A stretch of 13,691 nucleotides of DNA from positions 1-13,691 of the forward strand of contig JAHHSK010000054.1 of NCBI GenBank assembly GCA_020025255.1, in the 5' to 3' direction. The translations under genes and the position numbers were made by a program. The notes under the pieces were generated by a model, which saw only the letters and a program-made list of their open reading frames with translations, did not search any database and was not told where the DNA came from. How positions within the stretch are numbered: the first letter of the stretch is position 1; each line of letters starts with the position of its first letter. The stretch comes from Ruthenibacterium sp. (GTDB lineage Bacteria; Bacillota; Clostridia; Oscillospirales; Ruminococcaceae). Shown here piece by piece: positions 1 to 6,293 of this stretch.

Positions 1-5
1 GTATT

Positions 6-809
6 ATGAAGAAGCTGTTCGCGTCAGCCTTATCGCTCCTGATGATCCTGACATGTCTTGCCGGATGCGGCAGCCGCACCGCATCCGATACGGAGCATGT
101 AAAAGAGAAAGGCCGGCTGATCATTGGCATTACCGAATATGCACCAATGGACTACAAAGACGAAAATAATCAATGGACGGGTTTTGACGCAGAATTTGCG
201 CGTCTTTTCTGTGAAAAACTGGGCGTTGAAGCAGAATTTTTTGTTCTTTCCGATTGGAAACAGAAATATTTTGAGCTGGAAACCCAAAACATCGATGCGA
301 TCTGGAACGGAATGACCCTTACGCAAGAAGCCCGCAGCAATGCAAGCTGTTCCGACCCCTATCTGATCAATTCTCAGGTCGTTGTCATGAAAAAAGATAT
401 GCTCGAACAGTATCCCGACATCGAAAGCATCAAAGGCCTGAACTTTGCATGTGAAAATGGTTCTGCCGGTCAAGCCGCTTTGGCAGAGCTTGGCATTACG
501 GAAACGATTGCACTGGAAAATCAGTCTTCCGCTCTTATGGAGGTTGCCGCCGGCACCGCAGATGCCTGTGTCATTGATGGCTCCATGGCAAAAACCATGA
601 CAGGAGAAGGCACTAATTTTGATGATCTTGGTATCGGCACCGCCCTTTCTTCGGAAGAATATGCGGTTGCTTTCCGGAAAGGCTCGGATCTGACCGAGCT
701 GCTGAATCAATGCATCAAGGAATTTTCGGATAACGGCACTCTTGCGGCGCTGGCTGAAAAGTACGGCCTTACTCTTGCGCCCCAAAAGACGTCGGGCGAT
801 CCAAGCTGA
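6..809 (+). CDS. Polar amino acid ABC transporter, substrate-binding lipoprotein
   Basis: Family 3 extracellular solute-binding protein, 267 residues, a normal length for this family. The N-terminus is a lipoprotein signal: Lys-Lys, a hydrophobic stretch, then a lipobox LAGC with Cys21 as the lipidated residue, so it should be held on the outer face of the membrane. The early segment LIIGITEYAPMDY and the following GFDAEFA are typical of the first lobe. Arg110 in MTLTQEAR and Asp191 in VIDGS sit where this family binds the carboxylate and amino groups of an amino acid; that assignment comes from family knowledge. A permease and an ATPase follow on the same strand, completing an importer of the ArtPQR/TcyABC kind. 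The exact amino acid cannot be told. Only five bases lie upstream, so the ribosome binding site and promoter are outside the window and the start is chosen by the signal peptide. Confidence 0.93.
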   Translation: MKKLFASALSLLMILTCLAGCGSRTASDTEHVKEKGRLIIGITEYAPMDYKDENNQWTGFDAEFARLFCEKLGVEAEFFVLSDWKQKYFELETQNIDAIWNGMTLTQEARSNASCSDPYLINSQVVVMKKDMLEQYPDIESIKGLNFACENGSAGQAALAELGITETIALENQSSALMEVAAGTADACVIDGSMAKTMTGEGTNFDDLGIGTALSSEEYAVAFRKGSDLTELLNQCIKEFSDNGTLAALAEKYGLTLAPQKTSGDPS

Positions 810-833
810 TTGTCTCTGCTTTGCGCTTTCTGT

Positions 834-860
834 GATCCGCCGGGTTTTCTCCGGCGGATC
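834..860 (+). terminator. Intercistronic hairpin between binding-protein and permease genes
   Basis: A perfect 10-bp stem, GATCCGCCGG at 834-843 and CCGGCGGATC at 851-860, closes a 7-base loop and is followed by TTTCGT, only a weak U-tract. It begins 24 bases after the binding-protein stop and ends 46 bases before the permease start. Such hairpins often act as leaky terminators or 3'-end protectors that leave more binding protein than permease. The structure is seen; that role is inferred. Confidence 0.6.
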
Positions 861-906
861 TTTCGTATGCGAAATCCTAAAACAATACAGGAAAGAGGTT
901 TGTTCC

Positions 907-1548
907 ATGTTGGCACAGGTTTCAGCCGAACTGCTGAACGGCTTTTGGGTAACGCTGAAAATTTTTTTACTGACACTCGTTTTTTCCATGCCGCTTGGTC
1001 TGGTTGTATGTTTTGGCACGATGAGCCGCTTTGCTCCGCTGCGCTGCCTTTCCCGTGGATTTGTATGGGTCATCCGCGGCACTCCTTTGATGCTTCAGCT
1101 GATCGTCATTTTCTATGGGCCGGGATTGCTTTTCGGGCTTCCCTCCGGCGATCGGTTCTGGTCTGTCATCCTTTCGTTCACCATAAACTACGCCTGTTAT
1201 TTTTCTGAAATTTACCGCGGCGGAATCGAAAGCATCCCGCAGGGTCAGTACGAAGCCGGACAGGTTTTGGGTATGACAAAGCAGCAGATCTTCTTTAAAA
1301 TTATTTTTTTACAGGTGATAAAGCGCATCATCGCCCCGATGAGCAATGAAATCATCACTCTTGTAAAAGATACCTCGCTTGCCCGCATTATCGGCGTATA
1401 TGAAATCATTTATGTCGGACAGAGCTTTATTTCCAAGGGGCTTGTTTATCCGCTGTTCTGCACCGGTATCTTCTACCTTGTATTCAGCGGGCTTTTAACT
1501 CTTTTGCTTGGACATTTGGAAAAAAAGCTTGATTATTTTAAAGGGTGA
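907..1548 (+). CDS. Polar amino acid ABC transporter, permease
   Basis: Integral membrane subunit of the importer, 213 residues, the usual size for the HisM/GlnP-type permease. The N-terminal segment GFWVTLKIFLLTL, the RGTP motif (57-60) and the cytoplasmic EAA loop (about 115-135, with YEAGQVLGMTKQQIF) identify the family; the EAA loop docks on the ATPase. About five hydrophobic segments are visible. The open frame runs further upstream, but I choose ATG at 907 because AGGAAAGAGG at 889-898 is a good ribosome binding site with 8-base spacing, and the upstream extension lacks family features and would overlap the binding-protein gene. The stop TGA lies four bases before the ATPase start, so the two are almost certainly translationally coupled. 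Confidence 0.92.
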   Translation: MLAQVSAELLNGFWVTLKIFLLTLVFSMPLGLVVCFGTMSRFAPLRCLSRGFVWVIRGTPLMLQLIVIFYGPGLLFGLPSGDRFWSVILSFTINYACYFSEIYRGGIESIPQGQYEAGQVLGMTKQQIFFKIIFLQVIKRIIAPMSNEIITLVKDTSLARIIGVYEIIYVGQSFISKGLVYPLFCTGIFYLVFSGLLTLLLGHLEKKLDYFKG

Positions 1549-1552
1549 CGAT

Positions 1553-2290
1553 ATGGAAATTTTAAATGTAAAAAATCTGAAAAAACGCTTTGGCAAAACA
1601 GATGTCTTAAAGGGGATTTCCTTTTCTTTGAACGCGGGCGAGATCCTTGCGGTGATCGGCTCTTCGGGCGGCGGAAAATCCACGCTGCTGCGGTGCCTGA
1701 ATTTTCTTGAAATTCCCGATTCCGGCAGCATTTCAGTCAACGGGAATGTGCTTTCCGCCCGTTCCGATGATGACATCCGTGAAAATCGGCTGCACTTTGG
1801 TCTTGTTTTTCAAAACTTCAATCTGTTTCCTCAATATTCTGTTATGGAAAACATCACCCTTGCTCCAACGCTTCTTCACCGCGGCTCTGTACAGGAGATT
1901 CAAAAAAACGCACGGCAGCTTCTGGAACAAGTCGGGCTTTTGCACAAGGCGGACGCCTATCCGTATCAGCTTTCCGGCGGGCAGCAGCAGCGTGTTGCCA
2001 TTGCCCGTGCGCTGGCGCTTGACCCTGAGATCCTGTGCTTTGACGAACCCACTTCTGCTTTGGATCCGGAATTGACCGGGGAGGTTCTGCGCGTCATTCA
2101 AAATCTGAAACGCGAAGATCACACCATGATCATCGTAACGCACGAAATGGAATTTGCACGCAGGGTCGCTGATCGTGTTATGTTTGTCGCAGACGGAAAA
2201 ATCGAAGAAATCGGAACTCCGGAGCAGCTTTTTTGTCATCCGCAAAGCGAAAAAACAAAAGCTTTTATTCACAGCGCGCAGATCTTTTGA
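1553..2290 (+). CDS. Polar amino acid ABC transporter, ATP-binding protein
   Basis: Cytoplasmic ATPase of the importer, 245 residues, matching the GlnQ/HisP/ArtP family length. All motifs are intact and in order: Walker A GSSGGGKS (36-43), Q-loop Gln87 in VFQNFNLFP, signature LSGGQQQRV (140-148), Walker B ILCFDEP (160-166, with Asp164 and catalytic Glu165), D-loop SALD, and switch His197 in VTHE. ATG at 1553 is preferred over a longer frame opening at 1508 because AAGGGTGA (1541-1548) is a suitable ribosome binding site that overlaps the permease stop, and the protein then begins in the usual way with MEILNVKNLKKRFG. It is the last gene of the operon and is followed by a strong terminator. 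Confidence 0.95.
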   Translation: MEILNVKNLKKRFGKTDVLKGISFSLNAGEILAVIGSSGGGKSTLLRCLNFLEIPDSGSISVNGNVLSARSDDDIRENRLHFGLVFQNFNLFPQYSVMENITLAPTLLHRGSVQEIQKNARQLLEQVGLLHKADAYPYQLSGGQQQRVAIARALALDPEILCFDEPTSALDPELTGEVLRVIQNLKREDHTMIIVTHEMEFARRVADRVMFVADGKIEEIGTPEQLFCHPQSEKTKAFIHSAQIF

Positions 2291-2303
2291 TGCTGCATTT
2301 GCA

Positions 2304-2353
2304 AAAAAACGGATTGCCTTTCCTGCCAACGCAGGCAAAGCAATCCGTTTTTT
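2304..2353. terminator. Two-way rho-independent terminator
   Basis: A perfect 14-bp stem, AAAAAACGGATTGC at 2304-2317 and GCAATCCGTTTTTT at 2340-2353, with a smaller CCTGC/GCAGG hairpin inside the loop. The A-run on one arm and the T-run on the other make it work in both directions: it can end the ABC operon (plus) and the polymerase/YolD operon (minus). The TAA stop of the YolD-like gene (2354-2352 read on the minus strand) is embedded in the T-run. Confidence 0.9.
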
Positions 2354-2756
2354 ATTGTTCTGCAATTTCTCGTATATCCTCCAGCGCAATTCTTGTTCCA
2401 TCCATAAGAATCAGAACGCGTTCGATCGCATCGATTTTTTTGAGCCTGCCGCACACCTCGGTATATTTTCCTCCCTGCTTTTTCTGATCCTTGCAAAAAA
2501 AGACGATCCGAATTTCCGGATGCTGTGTTCCCTTTTCCAGCAATGCCTGCTGCGAACGATCCAGCTCTTGCTTTTCCTCTTCGGAAAGCTCTGCTTTTCG
2601 TTCGGTCCAGCGTCCGGTTTCATTGATCGCATCCCCATAGCCGGTTAATGCTGCAAACGGAGAAAACTGCGCCGCGCGATCGAGCATGCTCATCCGCGGC
2701 CTTGTTTGCGACACAGGATGCGGCAGATCGATGATATCATCATACTTTCCTCTCAT
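2352..2756 (-). CDS. YolD-like protein
   Basis: 134-residue cytoplasmic protein of the YolD-like family. The diagnostic N-terminal half reads DIIDLPHPVSQTRPRMSM and then DRAAQFSPFAALTGY, a block highly typical of these proteins in Firmicutes. The middle is charged (Glu/Lys-rich, probably helical) and the C-terminus has a small beta-rich part ending LMDGTRIALEDI. Genes of this family commonly sit next to UmuC/UvrX-type Y-family polymerases, and here its ATG overlaps the polymerase stop in an ATGA, which implies translational coupling. A role as partner or modulator of the translesion polymerase is inferred from that linkage; its biochemistry is not evident from the sequence. Its stop lies in the two-way terminator. 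Confidence 0.88.
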   Translation of the reverse strand: MRGKYDDIIDLPHPVSQTRPRMSMLDRAAQFSPFAALTGYGDAINETGRWTERKAELSEEEKQELDRSQQALLEKGTQHPEIRIVFFCKDQKKQGGKYTEVCGRLKKIDAIERVLILMDGTRIALEDIREIAEQ

Positions 2757-4255
2757 GCCTTATGTCCCCCGATCTGTTCGTTGCGCTTTTGTGCTGTTGC
2801 ACCCTGCTGCAGATTCATGCCCTTCAATATCGCATTCTTTCCGAATTTTTTCTTGATTTCCAGCATGGCCTGCTGCATTTTCTTTTCCCGGTTCAGCTGA
2901 GCGGCCCGCTGTTCTTCCTGCCGTTTCTTTTCCTCATAATCGGTAAAAAGATCCAGCTGTTCACTGCTCTGCTTTGGAATGTCACACTCGGGCAGCACAT
3001 GATTTGCCGTAAGATTGATCCTTCGTATCAGCAGCTTGGGCTGCACGATTTCCTCATACAGCTTTGTCACGGCATTCATGATTTCCCGCGTAGAGGAGGT
3101 ATAGCGGCCAAGATTCACTGTACCGTGTGCGGCCTTCGGCACACGGCGTCCGTACGCATCGGTTGTTATCTCACCGCTGTAATTCGTTCTGCGGAATTCA
3201 TCCGAAAGATTTTCAATATCATATCCTACCACCAGCGCAATCTGATCGGTCATCAGCCCCTTTGCAACCAATTCCAGCACCAGCATATCCGCCATTTCCC
3301 GCACAACCAAACGGGCTTTTTCAAAATCATACGGATCAGACAGAACCTGGCCGGAGCCGATACTGTTCGAGCTTGGCTTATACTGCTTGATATCCGAAAT
3401 GGTACAAGGCTCCCAGCCCCATGCATGATCGATGAGAAGTTCGGCATTGATCCCGAACAAATCATACAAAAGCGATTCATTGCGTATGGAACAGCGTGCA
3501 ATATCACCCATGGTATACATTCCGTGCATTTCCAGCTTTTTTGCGTAACCGCGCCCCACACGCCAGAAATCGGTAATCGGCGTATGATCCCACATGGTTT
3601 GACGATAGCTCATTTCGTCCAGCTGGGCAATCCGCACTCCGTTTTCGTCTGGCGGTATGTGCTTTGCTGTAATATCCATAGCAATTTTACTCAAAAACAG
3701 GTTTGTGCCGATTCCCGCCGTAGCCGTAATGCCGGTTTCCTTCAGCACATCCAAAATAATGCGCATGGCAAGGTCGTGCGGCGAAATCCCGTATGTATCC
3801 AGATAATTCGTTACATCCATAAACACCTCATCAATCGAATACACATGGATATCTTCGGGGGCTATGTATTTCATGTACACGCGGTACACCTGTGTGCTTT
3901 TCTTTATATAATAGGCCATGCGCGGCGGTGCGGCAATATAATCGACCGCAAGCTGCGGATTCGCATCCAGCTCCTGTGCATCGCAGGAGGCTCCGCACAG
4001 CCGCCGACCCGGTGCCTGGTGTTCCCGTTTTAAGTTTACCTGCCGGAGTTTCTGTTCCACTTCAAACAGGCGTGCCCGCCCCGGTATGCCATAGCGCTTG
4101 AGCGATGGTGTCACCGCAAGGCAGATCGTCTTTACCGTTCTGCTTGTATCGGCAACAACCAGATTGGTGCGCATTGGGTCAAGGCCGCGCTCCAGACATT
4201 CTACCGATGCATAAAATGACTTTAAATCAATGGCAAGGTACGTCCGTTCTTTCAT
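2753..4255 (-). CDS. Y-family (UvrX/UmuC-like) translesion DNA polymerase
   Basis: 500-residue DNA polymerase of the Y family, which copies past damaged bases. The palm opens with AIDLKSFYASVE: Asp10 is a metal ligand and Tyr15 is at the steric-gate position, as in UmuC rather than the Phe of DinB. The second catalytic block is YSIDEVF, with Asp142 and Glu143. Next comes the TAGIGTNLFLSKIAMD segment (178-194), a helix-hairpin-helix-like thumb (about 230-250) and the little-finger domain (about 300-420). QLDLF at 433-437 is a sliding-clamp binding motif. A charged, probably helical tail (440-470) follows, longer than in DinB, as usual for the Bacillus UvrX/YqjW group. On the minus strand GAAAGGCGG precedes the ATG. 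A YolD-like gene is coupled downstream. I see no GAAC-N4-GTTC LexA box upstream, so SOS control is not supported by sequence. Confidence 0.93.
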   Translation of the reverse strand: MKERTYLAIDLKSFYASVECLERGLDPMRTNLVVADTSRTVKTICLAVTPSLKRYGIPGRARLFEVEQKLRQVNLKREHQAPGRRLCGASCDAQELDANPQLAVDYIAAPPRMAYYIKKSTQVYRVYMKYIAPEDIHVYSIDEVFMDVTNYLDTYGISPHDLAMRIILDVLKETGITATAGIGTNLFLSKIAMDITAKHIPPDENGVRIAQLDEMSYRQTMWDHTPITDFWRVGRGYAKKLEMHGMYTMGDIARCSIRNESLLYDLFGINAELLIDHAWGWEPCTISDIKQYKPSSNSIGSGQVLSDPYDFEKARLVVREMADMLVLELVAKGLMTDQIALVVGYDIENLSDEFRRTNYSGEITTDAYGRRVPKAAHGTVNLGRYTSSTREIMNAVTKLYEEIVQPKLLIRRINLTANHVLPECDIPKQSSEQLDLFTDYEEKKRQEEQRAAQLNREKKMQQAMLEIKKKFGKNAILKGMNLQQGATAQKRNEQIGGHKA

Positions 4256-4286
4256 TTTATGCCGCCTTTCTGTCCTGCATCATCAT

Positions 4287-4328
4287 AAAAAAGCCCGGCT
4301 GCCCATTTTTAAGCAGCAGAGCTTTTTT
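4287..4328. terminator. Two-way terminator upstream of the polymerase gene
   Basis: AAAAAAGC at 4287-4294 pairs with GCTTTTTT at 4321-4328, and GCTGC pairs with GCAGC inside, separated by a three-by-three internal loop. On the minus strand it follows the DUF308-like gene by about 70 bases and ends 31 bases before the polymerase start, so its likely job is to end DUF308 transcripts. It lies directly after the polymerase promoter candidate and would form part of that leader. Confidence 0.75.
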
Positions 4329-4356
4329 ATTATATCATATTTTGGCACAATGAAAA
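4329..4356 (-). promoter_or_regulatory. Candidate sigma-A promoter for the polymerase/YolD operon
   Basis: Read on the minus strand, a perfect -10 TATAAT (4334-4329) is preceded by a weak -35 TTTTCA (4356-4351) with a 16-base spacer. The predicted start near 4322 falls within the 3' arm (plus-strand view) of the terminator hairpin, leaving a leader of roughly 67 bases. The elements are seen; their activity is inferred. Confidence 0.5.
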
Positions 4357-4399
4357 ACAGCGAGGCGTGCCGAAAGGGTCTATGATACGGCATTGCTTT

Positions 4400-4996
4400 T
4401 CAGCGGTGTCTTTCTTTTTCATCCTGCAGCTGATGACGAATGATTTTCACCATAGTAAGCGCTGTACACATGTTCAGCGCCCCTTCCGCTGTGATCGTCA
4501 CGCCCAAAAAGATCATCAACACCCTTACGCCTTCTGTGGGGCTGAACAGCAAAATCACACCAAACACACCGGAGACGGCAGCAAGCAAAAGCGTAGCCCA
4601 CCATGTACCGATGCCGAACCGCTTTGCCTCCAATGTAATGCGGATTTTAAAAAGGGAATCGGTAAGCACCAAAACGCCAAGCGCCGTGCATATGAAACGC
4701 ACAGAATGCTGCGGGTGAAAAAGTATAAAGATACCGAGTATCGCCATAAGGATGCCAAACTCCAAATCAAACTGAAAAGCAAGCCGATACAGGTCTTTTG
4801 AAAAAAAGCCGATCATCTTAATGCAGCCAAATGCAATAAAGGTTATGCCGCACCACATGCTGAACGCTTCGGCCGCCCGTAGCGGGAATGCAATCACCGC
4901 AATGCCCAGCACACACAAAATCGCTGAAAGCACGATATATCCGATTTTTGCCGTTCTCATTGGAATCGTAGAACGCAGATTCTCTTTGTTTTTCAT
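4400..4996 (-). CDS. DUF308/HdeD-like membrane protein
   Basis: 198-residue integral membrane protein. It consists of three copies of one unit, each a pair of membrane helices: LGIAVIAFP...GITFIAFGCIKM (about 30-61), LGIFILFHP...GVLVLTDSLFKI (about 87-118) and FGVILLFSP...GVTITAEGALNM (about 145-176). The pattern G(I/V)-x-(I/L)-x-F-x-P before a helix turn is typical of the DUF308/HdeD family. The loop between units is charged, and the tail is basic and cytoplasmic-looking (KIIRHQLQDEKERHR). HdeD is tied to acid resistance in enterobacteria, but members in Firmicutes have no settled function and I do not assign one. GGGAAAGAAG lies just before the ATG; starting at Met13 is also possible. A TetR-family gene lies upstream on the same strand, 348 bases away, and may regulate it. 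Confidence 0.8.
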   Translation of the reverse strand: MKNKENLRSTIPMRTAKIGYIVLSAILCVLGIAVIAFPLRAAEAFSMWCGITFIAFGCIKMIGFFSKDLYRLAFQFDLEFGILMAILGIFILFHPQHSVRFICTALGVLVLTDSLFKIRITLEAKRFGIGTWWATLLLAAVSGVFGVILLFSPTEGVRVLMIFLGVTITAEGALNMCTALTMVKIIRHQLQDEKERHR

Positions 4997-5344
4997 TCCA
5001 TTCTTCTTTCCCAGAATCTGCTTGTGGCAAGCCGATCTGTTTTTGTATTCCGCTTTGGCTCAAGTCTGTGCTTTCAGAAATCTTCTGCTGCACAGCCTAT
5101 TTTTGCCGCCTTTTTACAGTGTAGCCAAAGCCGCGGTGCTTGTATACAGACAAAGAACTCCCTTTTATCTGAAAACCATACAAACCGATGCTTTTGTCCG
5201 ATTTTTCCCTTTGCTTGATTATTCGGGTGCTGCTGCTTTGTTTTTCTTGCCGAAAGCAGCTTTTTCCCTCTTGTTTTGCTTTGCAGCACAGCACAAGGAT
5301 CCCCTGCGCCGCTCGATTTCGGCACAGGGGCGTTTGATTTTGCT
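4997..5344. other. Intergenic region between TetR-type and DUF308-type genes
   Basis: 348 bases without a convincing gene. Apart from the hairpin at 5301-5330 it is rich in short A- and T-runs on the minus strand. A weak promoter-like pair for the DUF308 gene, TATACA-N17-TACACT, can be read on the minus strand around 5115-5145, but it is too degenerate to call. Open frames here are short or simply run antisense into neighbours, and none has a ribosome binding site plus protein-like content. Confidence 0.5.
5301..5330 (-). terminator. Hairpin after the TetR-family gene
   Basis: CCCCTGCGCCG at 5301-5311 faces CGGCACAGGGG at 5320-5330 around an 8-base loop. In minus-strand RNA the single irregular pair is a U-G wobble, while in plus-strand RNA it is a C-A mismatch, so the structure favours the minus strand. 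It starts 14 bases after the regulator's stop. The U-tract is poor (AUCCUUGUG), so termination may be incomplete and read-through to the DUF308 gene is possible. Confidence 0.55.
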
Positions 5345-5920
5345 TTATTCCACTGCCTGCTCTTGTGCGTTTTCGTCCGCGTGCTGAAGCATTTTAAGCC
5401 CGGCATCATCAAAAAGCTGACACATGCGCATGGAATCCTTCAAAAGATCATAATTCATGCCCGCGCTCAGCCAATCCAAAAAAATGCCGACGAGCATACA
5501 TTTATAAAAGCGTATGATCAATTCCTTGTCATCCTGACGGATTTTCATGCCGCCGACAATATTTGCAATATATTCCCGAACAAGGTACAAAAGCAGATGA
5601 TCCAAATGGCTGATGAAAACATCCCGCGGCAGGGAGCGGTAGACGTGCATCACCGCTTTCTTATTTTCAATAAAATACTGTACCGTGACCGAGATGCAGT
5701 CCTGCAGCGAATCAACGCTGCAATGTTTTTCCACCAGCGTATCAATTCGGTTTTTCAGTATCTCTTCCAAAAGGGACGGGATATCCTGAAAGTGGTAATA
5801 AAATGTATTCCGATTCACTCCGCACCGTTCTACAATATCCTTTACGGTAATTTTATCAAACGGTCTTTCGTCCAAAAGCTGTAAAAACGCTTCTGCTATC
5901 GCTTCTTTTCTGTAATTCAT
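5345..5920 (-). CDS. TetR/AcrR-family transcriptional regulator
   Basis: 191-residue DNA-binding regulator, a normal TetR size. The N-terminal three-helix DNA-binding domain covers about residues 1-47: the pattern FDKITVKDIVERCGVNRNTF followed by YYHF is the classic TetR helix-turn-helix. The remainder is a helical ligand and dimer domain with no recognisable ligand signature; the layout resembles the DhaS-like group of Clostridia and Bacilli. GAGGA lies about 10 bases before the ATG on the minus strand. A DUF308-type membrane protein gene lies downstream on the same strand and is the nearest candidate target, although the MATE efflux gene elsewhere in the window is another typical TetR target. 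No clear palindromic operator was found by eye. Confidence 0.9.
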   Translation of the reverse strand: MNYRKEAIAEAFLQLLDERPFDKITVKDIVERCGVNRNTFYYHFQDIPSLLEEILKNRIDTLVEKHCSVDSLQDCISVTVQYFIENKKAVMHVYRSLPRDVFISHLDHLLLYLVREYIANIVGGMKIRQDDKELIIRFYKCMLVGIFLDWLSAGMNYDLLKDSMRMCQLFDDAGLKMLQHADENAQEQAVE

Positions 5921-6293
5921 CGCGCATTAATCCTCAGCCGCATTGTGTTTCATTCACTATGCTATCATTTTCCGTCGGGGCTTGTGTTTTCGTTTTTTAA
6001 ATTTTAACTCAAAAATTTTTTCTTGTCCAGTCCCCTTGCTTCGAGCACCGGCTGCGGCAAAATCCTTTTGGGGCAGCTTCTGGTCTTTATAATCCCTTTG
6101 GCTGCGGCTTTCCGCGAAACCATGCGGTTATGGAACGGCTTTGCGCTTTCGAACGGGAACCGTTCCTTCGTTTTTCCGCCTTGATGCGGTTATGATAAAG
6201 CAAAATGCGGTATCGCTCTGCTATAAGGGCGGTACCGCATCCTATTCTTTCGCATGGGGTGCATTCTTTACGGACAAAGACCTTTTTGCTTCT
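5921..6293. other. Gene-poor region with short repeats and hairpins
   Basis: 373 bases separate the regulator start from the end of the pilus operon. Besides the terminator at 6205-6240 it holds two copies of ATGCGGTTATG (6122-6132 and 6184-6194), two copies of GAACGG (6133-6138 and 6151-6156) that could each pair with one CCGTTC (6160-6165), and an A/T-rich near-palindrome around 5995-6022. A 39-codon frame on the minus strand (6123-6004) has an ATG but no ribosome binding site. It could be a decayed gene, a dispersed repeat or an untranslated RNA; I cannot decide. Confidence 0.4.
6205..6240 (-). terminator. Terminator of the pilus operon
   Basis: ATGCGGTATCGC at 6205-6216 and GCGGTACCGCAT at 6229-6240 form a stem of about 12 pairs with one irregular pair around a 12-base loop. 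On the minus strand it lies 53 bases after the last pilin stop and is followed by TTTGCTTTAT, a moderate U-tract. The stem has a C-A mismatch in minus-strand RNA and a G-U wobble in plus-strand RNA, so direction is judged from position and U-tract. Confidence 0.6.

Noticed and set aside
742..906. Upstream extension of the permease frame
   Set aside because: It overlaps the binding-protein gene and the hairpin, shows no family features, and a good ribosome binding site supports ATG at 907.
2762..4033. Long plus-strand open frame of 423 codons
   Set aside because: It lies entirely antisense to the Y-family polymerase, whose motifs are clear. The translation is rich in His, Cys and Ile without domains and has no ribosome binding site.
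4256..4400. LexA operator upstream of the polymerase
   Set aside because: I looked for GAAC-N4-GTTC and close variants on both strands and found none.
4821..5387. Plus-strand 188-codon frame in the gap before the TetR-type gene
   Set aside because: It starts antisense to the DUF308 gene and ends antisense to the TetR gene. Its Phe/Leu/Ser-rich content looks like a T-rich intergenic artefact.
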